A DNA stretch of 64,000 nucleotides from Trochalopteron elliotii (lineage: Eukaryota > Chordata > Aves > Passeriformes > Leiothrichidae): NCBI GenBank assembly GCA_024734555.1, contig JANPWX010000097.1, forward strand, positions 6,973,662-7,037,661, read 5' to 3'. This document shows positions 43,701 to 58,700 of this stretch, in pieces. The notes beneath the pieces were generated by a model. That model did not search any database and was not told the DNA's origin. It saw nothing but the letters and a program-made list of their open reading frames with translations. Each line of letters opens with the position of its first letter. Position 1 is the stretch's first letter. Made by a program: the position numbers and the translations under genes.

Positions 43701-46700
43701 AAGGGGGAGTACACAAAAGTAATGCCAAGCCTACACACAACTGTTAAACAATACAAAACAAAAAATGTAAATACAAAACCGAGTGAAAAAAGGGAAGTTT
43801 CTTATTGAGAATCAACTCTTCTTCAAGACACATTATTTAGCAAGTTAAGCACAACCAACCTGCACACCAAGGCTATGCACAAATCCAAGCATTCAGGAAC
43901 TAAGAACTTGTGCTCTGTGGTTCTGGAGATGAACCACAGTTTATCTCCAGATAAACACAGTTCATCTTCAAACATGAATTTGTAGCAGAGAGCCAACTGT
44001 ACACAAGAGTGTACCAAAAGTATGGTAGTATAAAATGTCTAATGTCATACAGCACCACAAGAAATTTTAGACAAGAGAGTGGATTTTACATCTGCCATGC
44101 TCCCTCCATTGCTGCATGGTAATTCAGTGTAAAACTGCTGACCAGTGACAAGACACTTAAAAAAGAACTATGAAAATTAGTTTAGAAAATACCTACGAAG
44201 AGACAGAAATAACTTAATCTAACCACTTTATCAAATATTTAATTACAATGGATGAGATTCCTGGGAAAAACAAACAAGAAAAGAACTTCATTACACATAA
44301 AAGGTTATCAAGGTCATTCATCTCAGCAGGATCATTTTTAGCTTTATTATTCATAACAGATGTCTGTAATACCTATTGTTACATTCAGGAGTGAATATCC
44401 TGCAGTCTGCAGTGTCTACAGGCTTTTCTATAACAGCTCGTCTGAACATGCCTTGTTACTGTTATTCCTTGTTTTATCAATATTGCAAATGGAGACAAGT
44501 GTACTTCCGCTTTGTAGCTTTCAAGAGATGCAACTTCTTAGAGTAATCCTATTTCTAGAAGGGAAAACAACTTACAGTGTAAATTTTACATATAGGTAAA
44601 ACTATTTATTTATTTATTTATATTAACCTATAGGCCCTGTATTTTGAACTGTCCCTCTGGAGTTTGATTTAATTACCTCACATATTTCTCCTAGTTGGTG
44701 CCTAAAATTGGACACAGGTATGGCCTAGTTAATTGCAAGAGAAGCAAATATAATTTCACACAATTTTCAAGTAATATTTTAGCATTCCAGTATGGCATTT
44801 GCCTTTTTGGCAGAAGTATGACATTGCCTCATGTTCCATTTATTTTTTGGCTATTTTTTCCAAGAACTGCCCCCTCAGGAGGCAGGAGTAGCATGCAGCA
44901 GGTTCCATTTTCAAAGGCAGTGAACTACTAATGTGGCACATAGCAGCATATCATGAAATGCTGGCAAGTGTTTATGGCTCCCCAGCTCAGCCTGTTGGCT
45001 GCCTTCAGCCCCAGACACGAAAACCTTAGATGAGAAGGCAGCAAAGTTCTCGATCCGATGTGCTGGGAGTCTTGATTCATTGAATAAAGCACCAGCCTCG
45101 CTCCTCCAGAGGATCTGGACTACTGCAAATCCACGGCACGAAGCACATTAGAGGAAATGAGATGCCTGAACAAGTCGAGTGCTTGCAGATAGGTTCTGAG
45201 CCAGCCATCCAACAGAATCTACCCTTCTTGACAAAGCACAATTACCAAATTCTTTGTGCCCAGTGGACAGAGCACCCAGTGCCACATGCCCACATTTATA
45301 ATATAAAGGAAACTTCCCCAGTGCCATCACTCACACTGAGAAGTATCACAAATATCCACAGTTTAGCTGGAGCCCTTCACTGGATTTGGCCTATAGCGTC
45401 AGACTCAAGTACTCTTTCCTTGCAAAGGAAAAAAGGAAGATTGCAGGGACCTTTAATCTTACAGTCTAGGGCATCAAAAATCTCATAGCTTCAGGATGAA
45501 CTGTTTTTAGGTTTAAAAAAAGGATATTAGTATGCTGTGTAACTAGTTGCTTGAAGAGTTCATTAGATCGATTAAAATACTCCACCACTTCAAACCTTTA
45601 AATGAACAGTCTTACTAAATACACGTTAAAAGGATGATCAAGAAGCTTTTGAGGTAGCAGTTCAAACTAAGCCTTATATAGCTGTAGGTATTCGCACTCA
45701 AATTCTGAATCAACAAGGAACTCCCACAGTTAAAATATTTTCATAAAAGGCAGCTACAGAACATGAAGTCTTCTAAACAATTACCTGTGCTTTCCAAGAT
45801 TCTGTGAATTGCCCCATACACAAAACAGCCTATCAAAGTAATCAGAAAAATCACTCAGTCAAAGAAATACCAGCTTTACCACTTCTGATTTGTGCTGATG
45901 TATGTCAAAACTCATTTTGCCACCCCCAGGCACTTGTGCGATGTCTCAGACAGACAGGAAGTATGCACATGGTTTCATCTGTGGTTAGAGCTCAACTTAC
46001 TTACCATAATACTAATTTTAAAAATACTCTTGTACACAACTCCACTCAGCAACAATCTGTTCACTTCTTTAGTTTTAAAAGCTCAACTGTTGCAAGTCAG
46101 TCTCCACTTCCTCTCAACAAATAATGTAGGCCAAAGCTGGCTGCCTTGCCTTGTACTTAGATCCATTACTCCAAAATCCTGCAATCTTGCGGCTATTATA
46201 GCTGTGGCATTTTTAGCCTCAAAGACAACCCATTATAATGGATTAAAATTTTATAATGCATTTTTCTTAGTAATTACAAAAAAACTGGTAACATAGCTTG
46301 TATTTAACACAGTTGTTTATTAGATTTCTGAAATGGTAATAGTCATAATGCTTTATCTCTGCAAAGGAACAAATGGAATAGGCCCTTTGGTTAAATTCAG
46401 GAGGGGAAGAAGAAAAATGGGGACTACGAAAAGAAAAAAATCTTATTTTAAGTGAGAAATTATTAACAGCGTTTCTGCTGTATTTGCAGCCAAAATGCAC
46501 AACTACCCATATAAGAATCAAGATATGAATGTTTTGTGTAGAATTATGAGCTGACAAGTGACAAGAAGCAAAACAGCCTGATTGCTACACAACTGACAGG
46601 AAACTTCTAAAACTGCAAGTGCTTTAAAACCTAACTGGTACAAAAGTATATAGCTTCTATATGGTAGAAATCTAATCAAACATAACTGTTCTAAATGCAA

Positions 46701-49700
46701 GTCACACTCATTTATTTGTTTTTTCCTGGTTCCTTTGAATAATCATCAGGATGGAGTTTTGATCATTATGCAAAGTTAGAAAATCGATCTAGTAAAAAAG
46801 ATTGAACTTATTCACTCCTCCAAGACAGACAGGAATGCTAAGATAAATATTCTAAAATCTCTGCCTACCTGCAGAAAGCAACAAAAAAAAAAATGTAGTG
46901 ATCAAAAGTAAATCAAATAAAATAGGTTTAAAGTTGGTGACACACACTACCTACTGCCAACAGGAGTTCTTAACTTCTGAAACTGGGAAAGGTGGGGGGT
47001 GAGATGTGTACTGCTAGATGCACACCACCAGCAGTTAAAACAGATGGTTTGTTCTTCCATACTTCTTTTGTGACTTAAATTAACAACTCACAAGTGTAAA
47101 AGGAGAAAGCCTGGGCCCTCCAAAGTCAAATACACATGAATGACAATGCCTCTCCCTGTGCATCCTTCCTTTTGCATCTGTTCTGATACACCTTTGATTA
47201 AGTGCTAAAATCCTCCAGCTCACCAAATGGCTTGTTTCTGTTACTTTTGCTAAATTGCTATTCTTTCGCTTTAGTACGTTGTATCATTTCACGGCAAGAT
47301 CACACAGCAGAGTTAACAAAGTAGGAGCAGACAAATCAATGGACAAATTGGCAGCCTGCCTCAAACTACAAGATGAAGTAGTACTCCACAATAATTTAGA
47401 ACTTGCAAGTTTCTTGCAAAAAAACCAGAGAAATTTCAAAACTTACAAAATAATCCTCTTTTTCCATGCCCATTTGATAGCATTTTCTATATTTACCTTT
47501 TCACTGCACACTCTAGCTCCTAAATTGCTTTTCTTTTCCAAATTCCAAAAATTGAATGTATGAAGACCTTAGCTGCATGGGAAGGATGACATTTACTATG
47601 CTACTTTTTTTTTCTTTAATAACTTGATAGTCAAGCTGTCTCTTCTTCTAATAATCTGGGTGTCAAACAAACAGCTTTCGGTCAAACATCTCCACTAAAA
47701 TCCTAAAGTGACTTTAAACTGGCAGAAAGCACTTCAGCACTGGAGTATATGCAAGGTCAAACACAAATTTGTATTCAAAGTCTAATCTACTTGGATAGCC
47801 CTCAAAAAACCAGTTAATGTTAAGTTTTATATCCAGGACGCATTATTTACAAACACAGCAGGTATTAGTGATTTAACTGAACATTTTCTAGGAATGCTTT
47901 AAGTTTTGAGTTTTATAGAGAACTAGCGAATTACCATTACCATTAGATCACAGAACAAAACAATTTTTCATTAATATTTTTTTGTAAAGTAAGAAGTCCA
48001 GTTGTAAACTGAGAACTAATTTCAAGATTATTTTCAAAAATTTCAGAATTTACCACAAAAGAGGCACTTTGCTTAATTCAATTTATAAATGGGATCAGTC
48101 CTGTCAAAAATCACTGCTTGGTTCGACTTCCCTGAAAAATGCAATATTCAATGTGACTGGATTACAGATAACTTGTACCAAGATGATGAGCCAGTGCTGA
48201 GGCAGTCTTTAAAAGTCCTTCAAGGAATAGAGATCTACAGCAGAACAAGAAAATTAACCAGAGCCATACAGCTGGACAAGCGAGACTGCTCACAAGTCGC
48301 TGCCTTGCACAGGGTGACTCCGTTAGGTTTAACACCACTAAGACACTAACGCACATTTGAATCCAGAAAACCTGTTTCAGGTTACACCACAGTGGTAAAG
48401 AGATCAAAATATGAGAAAACACTGTTTCACTCCTCATGGTCTTGCATGGATTTAACCCAGAGATCCCATCAGCACTGTTTGACACAGCACATGCTCCCAG
48501 AAGCACTGTAGTTACAGGAATATGAATATGCAGACTTTCTCCTCCTTCACCGAGCCTGACATTGCAATTAAAAACTGAAGGAATAAGGTTCAATATCACT
48601 GCAAAGATAATTTCATTTGATTACACCTCTGGCATCTAGTTTCTTCTGATAAAATTCAGACTTGGTGGAGATACAAGACCTAAGTCTCCATTTCAGACTA
48701 TATTAAATTAATAGCATGCAGCACAAAGATACTTTACCTATGGAAAAACTCTCGTTCTCTCTATCAATTTGCCTTTTGCTTTTCTCTTGGCTTTTCCAAA
48801 CAGGTTGTTGTCATCTCAGACAAAGTGCAAGGCTCAGATTCACTAAGACATAAACACAAGTAACAGAACCTGAAGATGCACTTTAGAACAAGTGCATCTT
48901 GTTCTAAACTAGGTTCTCCTCTGCTTTCTAGTGACTTGCTCTGAAAAAACATCCTCAGATTTCTCCACTGGCTGCAGGAGATTTAGCATGCACAGACCAA
49001 CAGTCTTGTCTTCCTTTCTAGGTCAGTGCCAGCAATAACTTTTAAGACTCTCATTTTGCAAACTAGCCAAACTAAATACACTTTTCACTTGTTTTGGGTT
49101 TCGACAATGTTTGACTTCAACGAGATACACACAAATCCCTACACTTCACCTTAGGTTTTAGCATTAAACAAATCCTTCTTTGGAACATTTTGACAGATCT
49201 TCACTCCTGGTCTAAACTAGCCATTTATTCTTCACCAGTAACCTGCCATGCTATTCTTGAGTCTCCAAGGGAAACAAGACACAAGAGCTAACAAAACACA
49301 CTTCAACTGGATAAAACAGCTAATACACCAAGACTGCAATATCTTTGGCTTAAAAATAGTAAGCCCTTGCTTGTATTTGGCTTTCCTGGAATTCCCTATG
49401 CCACAATTACGCATTTGAAACATCTAATAGAATATAACTGTAATGAAATTCAAAGGCAAGCTAGCCAACAAACTGAATCTTTCAAAGAACTGTAGGTAAT
49501 TTCTCGATATTAAAGTGTATTTGTATGCATTTGTGTGTGTATACAAGTGAGTGTAAACCCGATCATTACGACCTTCACTGCATAAATTTTTGGAAGTAAA
49601 AATTACAGGTATTAATTACCTTTTACAGGTGTGTCTATCCTGGTCTCTTTGATGATACATTCTAGATATATTTTTCAGTGTCCTGATGATAATCCTTTCC

Positions 49701-52700
49701 TTTGGTTTTTTGCCCCTTTTACATTTATCAAACATTCATTTTTCTCTAAGCTTCCTGTAAACAACATTCTACTTCCTAATAAAAAGTACTTTACATTACA
49801 TTAGCTGAGATACAAAGTTCATACAGTAACTACAAATGCATGCAAAGTATCAATAGTGCTTCAGCCTTACTCCATGCAGAGGCTGTATTTTCTAACATCT
49901 GGACTACAGTCTTACAATCTTTGAACTGCCAGTAAATTATACTGCAATACAAATATCTATCTCCATACTATCTTTCTTTCATGGAAATATGGAGACCTAT
50001 CTTTATAGAAAGATATTACACCTTTCAAAATAGTGAAAAAATTCTTCAACTTCCTCTCCCAGTAAGAAAAAGCAAAAGGGGAAAAAACCTCCCTTAAAAA
50101 TTTAAAGCAATCACAACTACTGCATGTGCAAAGAAAAAGGTCACTATATATACACGCAAAGAAATAAAATTACATAAGAAGAGTTGCATTAGCCAAAGTT
50201 TCTCAACATTCTGATTTCCCCCTAATAGTCTAATGAAGCTGTAGGTCCCTGAATAACGAACAGGACTATTAACACCAAGATTGCTTAATTGTATCTTCAA
50301 GTCTCCTTAGAAACAGGCTACAGAACCCATGGCACTACATTAAAGACAATGAGAGACAAGACACAAATAAGGTTAAAGAGAAGTGAAGTATTAGCATTAC
50401 TATACACACACTTGCACCATGTAGAAGCAGCCAAGCAGCACAAAGAACAATTAAAATTAGGTTTGGTCTGCCACTACAATAAAATAGTTGGTCAAGAGTA
50501 CAGATAGCTTCCAGTCAAGAAGCACAGACTGGGTAAGATTTTAACTACATAACCAATTATAATCACATAACCAATTATTTGGGTCTGAAAGAGGAATCAT
50601 CTTCCAGAAAAATACAAACATTATTTGCCATAATACACTTTTCTTTCAAATGGGAAGTTCCTCAAACTATTAAGTAAATTGTAAATCCTTCCCTCACACT
50701 CCAAGTTGAAAAAACCAACAACTTACTTGCATATCCTACTTTTCCCAGACTAACAGAAATAAATGCCTCTGCTGGAGTAGGCATATGTAACTCATGACAA
50801 TTGCATATGGGTTAAAAAAAAAAAGTGAGGACTAAAATTTCAAGCCCACAGGTTTTATTTACCTTTTTTTCATCGTTGAAACTACAATGTTTCTTTAATA
50901 ATATTCTTCTATGAGCTAGTTTTACAAGTATCCTAACTTGTAGGAACACAGCTCCTAACTTACAGAAATTGAACACACATAAACACACATGCGAACTTCT
51001 CTCCTATCTCAATTCATTTTTAAAGAATGCTACTGGCCAAATACAAATACAAATACAAATACTTGCGTGGTCAGTAGCAAGGGTATTAAAAGAAAATTAA
51101 TAATTGCTCTTTCTCATTCCTCTCCACAACCGCATTCATCTGGCAGAATAAGAGTTCAGTACCTATATATAAGAGTTCAGTATTTAACTTTGTGAAAGGA
51201 GGTTTGGGGGAAAAAAGCAAAATGTAGTCAATGTGGTAACTATTCAGAAAATTGAAACAAGATTTTCCTGTTCAAATAAGTTCTGCTTTTCCACCAGAAA
51301 ATACCCATAACCAACCAAGCCTGCAAGCATTAAAAGTAAAACAGATAATAAGAAAACAGAAATACCCAGCTGAAGACAAGTTTGGAGGAGATTTGTCAAG
51401 TGCTGCATAATTACGAAGACATCTTTTAGATGCATGCTACACAGAAAGTGTAAGTGCCCCTGGAGTAATATAGGGAATAAGAACAATATATAAGCAGTTA
51501 GCATTCAGCTAGGTTACCATCCAGACTTTAAGGAATTAAAGAACCTAAACTACTTGTTTCATATCTTTTATCCAATTTATCCACCCAGAATACTTCAGTT
51601 TCTTTGGCTACTCACTGCTGCACCTGTTTCCAAAACATCTTCAGTTGGCTTAGCCCGTGACTAATGGCAGCCATTTCCAGGGAGTGACTATTTAAAGAAA
51701 GATCTTTGCTCAGTTTCCACAAAACTCTTCAACTTATTAAAGAACAGAGAATAAAATTTTTGAAGTTGCATAGGTAGCATAAGAGTCTGTTCACTGCTTT
51801 CAAGTGTGCTGAAGCTATTATGTAAAGCCCAGTTTTTTTCTTTAAAAGTCTTTAAGCCTCTTATACTAAAACCTTCATTTTTTTAGCCTCTTTTCAAAAA
51901 GTAACATTTAGGATTACTCAAGTGAAAGAGAAAAAGTCTACCTTAAGTTTTGCTTGATAGTCTTTTGTATGTCAACAATTCTACTGTTAGTTTCCATATG
52001 AAACATTGTTCCGTTCTCAAAAGTTGAACAAGAGGCATCTCAAAAGGTCTTCAGTTCCAAGACACAATGCAGGAGTCTCACAATGCTTCTCAATAAAATA
52101 TCAGTGTCTCCATCAAAACACCAGGTTACAGTATCATTTTCATATGCCAATGAAATTCTAATTAATTTTATGTTTATGATTTATGTTTTTTCCCTAAGCC
52201 TAAGAAGATAATTGCAGAGAGATTCTGAAATACATGGCTTAAAAGATAAATCTAATCTTCCAGTAGTACTATATGAAAAATCAGCCCAGCATAATATTTA
52301 TCTTCACAGAAATACTGTGCATCACCTGGCTAGAAGAGGAATACCCAGTTAAAGCATTCTCACTAGCCTTACTAAGCAACCGATGTGCCCACATATTACT
52401 TGGCTGGAATGCTGTTTCAGTGGACACAAAAGATGTTTGAAGAGAAACTGCCAGAAAAAAAGGAAAGATGGTGCAGTTCCTTTAAGGAGTTTTTTTGTAA
52501 ACACAAGTCCCATCTGCTCATCAAATTCAAGTATTGCAGTGGTTGGGGTTTTTTTCCCCAAGTTCAATTCTGAGCATACATAGTAAGGATATTCAGCTAC
52601 AGCAGTAAGATAGCAAAGTTCTGGAACTGTATCTGGATTTGTCTGGAATCAAGTACCTTGGAAGGAAATTTACCACTTCCTTTTGGGTTTGTTTTAATAT

Positions 52701-55700
52701 ATATATTTATATGAAGATCTTAAAACCTGATTTGTTTCCTCAAAACTCCAACTAAGTAAATATAATACACATAACTAGAGAAACTTGATAAGGCCAGCTT
52801 AAGTATCATGGATCATTTTTATTACACATAACAAATGCTATGTTTAATATTTATTGTCAGACCACAATTAGTATTTCATTACACCATTTCAAATATTCAA
52901 GTAAGTGCTGTTGCATAGCAAGTTACTCCAGTAACAAAAAGGAAGACTGTTCTCTATCTTAGTGTAAAAAAAGAGTAAGGATAATTTTACTGAACTGAAA
53001 TCATTGCTACTTGAGCCACAAATAAAAATGTTTCACTGAATTAAATTTGACCTATTACCACTTGACTTGCTCTCTAGATGCTACCAATGCCACATACAAC
53101 ACCAATGAAAAAGTCTGTCACAGGAGGAGACAGACCTACCTCTCTCATATATATTACTATTATGCTGTCACCAAAAGAGTATTTGTCTCACAATACAGAA
53201 TGTAACAAAAGCAGCTTATTCACATCACTTGCATCAAAAACCTAAATCACCCTACACTGTCAAGTGTACATATAAATATGTACTTTTTAAATGTACAATG
53301 TATGAAATAGAAGATGATTTTTTACATGAAATTGAATACGTTTACCTTATCAATCCAACATTTTGGCTTGCATCAGACAAAGTAAAATGTAATCGGAACA
53401 TTAGCTCGACAGCCAAAGAGCTACTAGCAAAGAAAAACTGAATTAGTGTAGACAGGCATCTAATATACAAACTAATACTTTCTGGAACTTTATGATAAAT
53501 TATTCCAGGGAACACACTTGGCAGGAGCCTTGGCAGTCCAATTCTAAAATGGATCAAGAATATCAGAATATATTTGAAGAGTGACTTTGCAGGTTTCAAC
53601 CCACATCTCCAATACTGTATGTCATCGAGTGACACAATCTTTTGTACTACTTGATTTTTAGGAATGTAAAAACTGCAATAGTAATCTGTGAGTAAAGGAA
53701 TGAATCCAAGATTTAATGTCTTTTAAACTGTCCAACATTGCAGGAAATTAGGCATGAAATCCTGCAAAGAAGACAAAGACACCACACGGTTACCCAAATC
53801 ATGTTCTATGTGTAAAGGTATGTGGATTGTCATTGTAAAGTTCTGGAAGAGCACCTCAGAATGAATCTGCATTTAGAAAATGGAAATGACTCAAAGTTGA
53901 ATTATCATCTCCATTTTTGTCTCTGTCCCGGGCAGCAAGGTATTAGTACATATGAAACTAATTTTCACACAGTACTGCAGTCTTACTTATGCCAAAGTAT
54001 TTCACTATCTCCCTTGATGCCCATCTAGCAGGACAACCTTCCAAAGAAAGTGAAAGGGAAATTTATAAAATTATTGCTGTGTTTTCAAAAATGCATTTAT
54101 ATTTATGGAAGCACAAAGATTAAGAAGTATATATATATTATTTCGAAGTTTAGTGATGTAATTTGAAGTAACATCCGTTTAATATTACAGCAACATCTAT
54201 CTTTCAATAAGCAGAGCAGTAAAATAAGTTAAAAAGTGAAAACACATTTTCCATTACAAACTACTGAATTCTGAAATGCTGGTATAACATATACTCATTT
54301 TAAAAAAAAGTCTCAATCCCTTATTATTTCACCCAGGAAAAGAAGTTACACCAACCTAAGTGTTACAGCATTAACAAAAAGATTAACTTAACACTCTTTC
54401 ACTTAAATACTCATAAAGGATGTTGGAAAGTCTCTTCCACCATTTTAAATCAGTTTAAAGTATTCTTTGAAACCTTAGAAGAATGTATTCCACATTTATT
54501 TTTAAGAAAACACGAAGTGGACTATTTTAAATGTACAAATGAGATTTAGCGCTTGCAATCTGCTGTTGAGAGGATAGCTGAAAACAGGAAGGAAAAAAAT
54601 TATCACAGTGGATCAGGTTGCCCTGCCACAAACTGAAACATTTTTTTTCAGATCAGAGGAGAGCATGAAAACACAAATTACTCTCTACTACATTATTTAT
54701 TACTAGCTGAAGCCTTGCATCAGATACACTTGGATCTGAATTTTGCTGAAGTCAAATCCCGTTTCCCAAATCCCATTTAGACAGACTGTCTTAAACTATG
54801 AGAAATACTAAGTTACAAGGACACTTAAGAAGGAAAAGGGAAAGGATCACAGATAAAAGCTCAGCTACAACACCAGTTCTTAGAAAGGAAGATAACATAT
54901 CATACAAATATCTGCATTAAGGTTGTGGTAATAAGCAGAAAACACCACACACCTCACGCTACCATTTCCAACTGGCATTAACATCCACTTGTCACCAAGT
55001 CTCCACTTGTCTACCCATAAATATACGGGCCTTCTTAACACATACCGAAAAAAAACAAAAAAAAAAAAAAAAAAAAAAAACAAAAAAAAACCTGAAAGTT
55101 TGACTTCTGTTCCCTTCAATTTCCTTATCAAAGAGTGATGTAAATTCTCCCCAAATTATCATTTCCTATTGTTTTAATTTGGAATAAAGGCAACACGATT
55201 GTTTACATCTTCCACCCATTGGTAGAAGTGCCTATTGTCAAAATGTATTATAGGCATATAGAGATGGTCACCTTTATAGGATAGAAATCTGATATTTATA
55301 AATATCTTTCTACAGAAAATTATAATATCAACTGTTTCTGTAATTTAAGTAGAAAGAGACATAATTGTTATTAATGGTATTCTTTCCAAATACCGAATAA
55401 GAACTTGAAGGAGGAGGGAAAGCAAAGCTTATACTGGCCTCCTTAAAAAAATGAGGTTTTTCATCTGACATCCTTCTTTAAGACATCTTCATTTTTTAAA
55501 ATCAATGTTTATCATATTGAAAATTAAATTTTATTCATTCCTTTCAAGACACAGCATCAATTCAATTAAATCTTTTCACTCAACATCTTCTAGAAAACAC
55601 AATCTTCAAACTTGTAAAGAAGTCTGGTGTTCTAGGTATCAAGCAAGCACAAAAAACCTTCTATGGTAATTTCACCTGTAGAGTTAACAAAATGTTTAGC

Positions 55701-58700
55701 CTAATGACTAAACTGCTAAGTTGGCAGAGGGATAGGGTAGGATGTGTGTTCACATGCAGTTTAAACCAATCCTAATCAGTCGGTTCACTTCTGCTTTTGT
55801 GTCCTCTCTTCCTCTGCCAGGCATCAGTCAGGACAGGAATAGTCTGCATGTGAAGAGTGTATGTATCTGATTGTTCTTAATTTCGGCTTAGTTCCGTGTA
55901 CTCTGGCACCACACAAACGGACTGCTAGCACGGAAGACAACACGAATAAACAGCCAAGAGTGGAAGAAGGAGACAAGGCTGCATTCTTCCATGACCAAAC
56001 AACCTCAATTTGACAAACTACTTATGAAACAAAATCCTTTGCTACTGGTTGTTGGGAGACAAACCAACAGATTAAACAGTAAGAACAGAAAACTCCTCTG
56101 GCCCAAGAACAGTGTTATTCACATTAGTCCAACCTGACTGCTCTGCAACAAAAGTTCTATAGATGTTTGCATTCACACTTAGCTTAAATGACAGCTGATG
56201 AATGCTGTCTCTAGTTTCTCCTTAAGGGGATCTGCATAAGTCACAATCAAAGACTATTTAATCTGGGAGTTCTGGATGCTTTTCTTTGGTGTACTGACTA
56301 CCATCTTCACTCTAGAGGAAATACAGGCTCAAAGACAACAGCAATGGCAGCAAGTAACTCCATGTTAACTGGAGTGATGCCTTTTCCTACTGCTTTTGCT
56401 CACAGTAAGGAAAATGCCTTTTCCTAGTTCAGCACAATTTTCTCCACAGTGAAGACAGGTTCAGGAGCCCCCAAAATAGTACTCCACATTCAATTAATTA
56501 ATTAATAGATACTCACTCAGGAAGTCACTGTCTCACAGTGGTCACACATAAAGCAGCTGGCTCATCTCAGTCCTAGTTTTCTACAGGTAACTCAGCAACA
56601 CCCTCCACCCCCCTGCTCTGACATTCTCACAACTGGCTTTCAGAGCTTGCTTACAAACACTTCTTGCTAAACAGGTCATGACTGCTTTATAGTCTGCCAA
56701 GCAAAGGAGGGGAAAAAAAAAAAAAAGACAATAGTGTTCTCTTTATTGAATTTCTCCCCTGGTTCAAACTAATCTTCAGAAGGAAAATAGATGTCTTGTC
56801 AAATATTGAATATCAAAGTGGCTTGCTGTCTTTTCCTTACTTGAATTCCCTGAAATATCCCCTCATCTGGTCACCCCATGTTAACAGAAAAAAGAACAAA
56901 AAACCCAAGTACCCAGATTTATGACTTTCCATCAAAACCTTTTAAAGTAATAATTGTAACACATATTAAATCACTAACATTTAGTTTATGCATAGGGCTA
57001 AACAATTTTTCTTAGTTCCCTGGAGGCCTTTTGAAGTCTTCTAGAAGTCTTTAGAAATCCATTCCATCCACATATCCAAGCAAATACCCAGCGAGTGATA
57101 GCAAGCACAGTAACTGGACAACACTAAGTGCTAAGTGGAAAAGGCAAAAAGTAGTGGTTTTTACCCAAGCACATCAATTAAAAAGCAAGCAGCCACAATA
57201 CCTGACTTCCCAACATTTCTGAACTGTGACCTGAATTACATTTAGGGCAGAAACAGTTCAAGATCCATGGTTTTTAGCTTAGTACATTTCAGCTAAAACA
57301 GCTGAAGGGCCTATTAAGTAGAAATGCAGAGAATCCAACTGTTGCATTTCACAACAGGTAGAGAACAGAAAGTGGGTTAACTCCTTTCAAGTAAGTATGA
57401 ACTGATACATAATCGAGCATTTGGATGGCACCTATCACATTAGGGTGCCAAGTAAAGTTAAGCTCTAGATTTTTCTGTAAAATTTGTTACCTTTTTCAAT
57501 AGGACACCTCAAATTCCCTTTTATTCTTCAGTCTAATATAAAAGCATGCTTCTACGGAAAATGAGTGTATCTGTAGAATTTAAACAAAAAATGTGAAACC
57601 AATTTGTGACAATAGTATCATTTTCACCTTTCTCAAAGTTAGCACTATTTTTTCAGTTTACTCAATCAGCAAAGCATTCAGATTAAGTATTTGATAGTGA
57701 CTGTAAAGCTTAATATCTCTAAACCTTTGCAGTTTGTTTCAAAGGGCTTTTCAACTACAATGCAGAATTTCTTTGAAAACAGACACGCACTGTGTATCAC
57801 AGCATGCTTCTGCTCTACGTGTAGACAATACTTGTTTTGGATTACAAAGGGAACTGAATAACCATCCCAAAGTGTTCCAGTGAAGATGTGCACATTCATT
57901 ATTCTGCCTACTAGCATTTCTCTTAGACAGTATGCTCACACAATAGTTATGCTCCCATGAGAGCATTGATCCAAAAATCCTTCACCAACTTTGAAGATAA
58001 TAATACAAGCAACTTAACTGTACTAATGCTCATAGTTTATTACAACTTCAGTCTTCTCAGTCTAAGACAGCCTTTTTCCCACTATGTGGCCTCATTAACT
58101 TTGAGCCCTTATCAACCAATACAACTATTCAACAGTCACATACTAGCCGTGCAGATTTGAGTTCAAGACTTCCATGATGTTTAGCCACTGTAAATTATAC
58201 AAAGACTGGCATTTAAAAAGTGCAAATAAACCATTTCAAAATAACAATAGATTATTCCAACCTGACTTGTAACTGCTTGGTGCAAGTGGTGTTTGCTTTC
58301 CTGTCTACATAATTATGCAAGCATGAGGAAGTCAATAACTGCCTCTGATCACTTGTTCAAACTGGACCATCAGGAAAGAATTTAAGAAAATAATTTTTCA
58401 CAAAGCAAAAACAAGTTATAGGGGAAAACCACCTCTTAAGACTTACCTGTTCTCCTGCCTCCATCACAAAAACTACTCTAATGGTAATCTTCCTTTAGAA
58501 ATCTCCATTTCTCATGTAATTCAAATAGTTAACCAGAAAGTGAAAGGGCACTACATTCCATGACTGGTTTCAAGTCTGCATAAGACCAACAGAATTTTTC
58601 AACTGACTTGTGCTCAAAGTCAGAAATTAGTGGCTGAAAAGTTTACTAGATCTTTTGCTTTTGTCTTCAGCCATACTGGCAGAGAATATGAGCAATGGTC

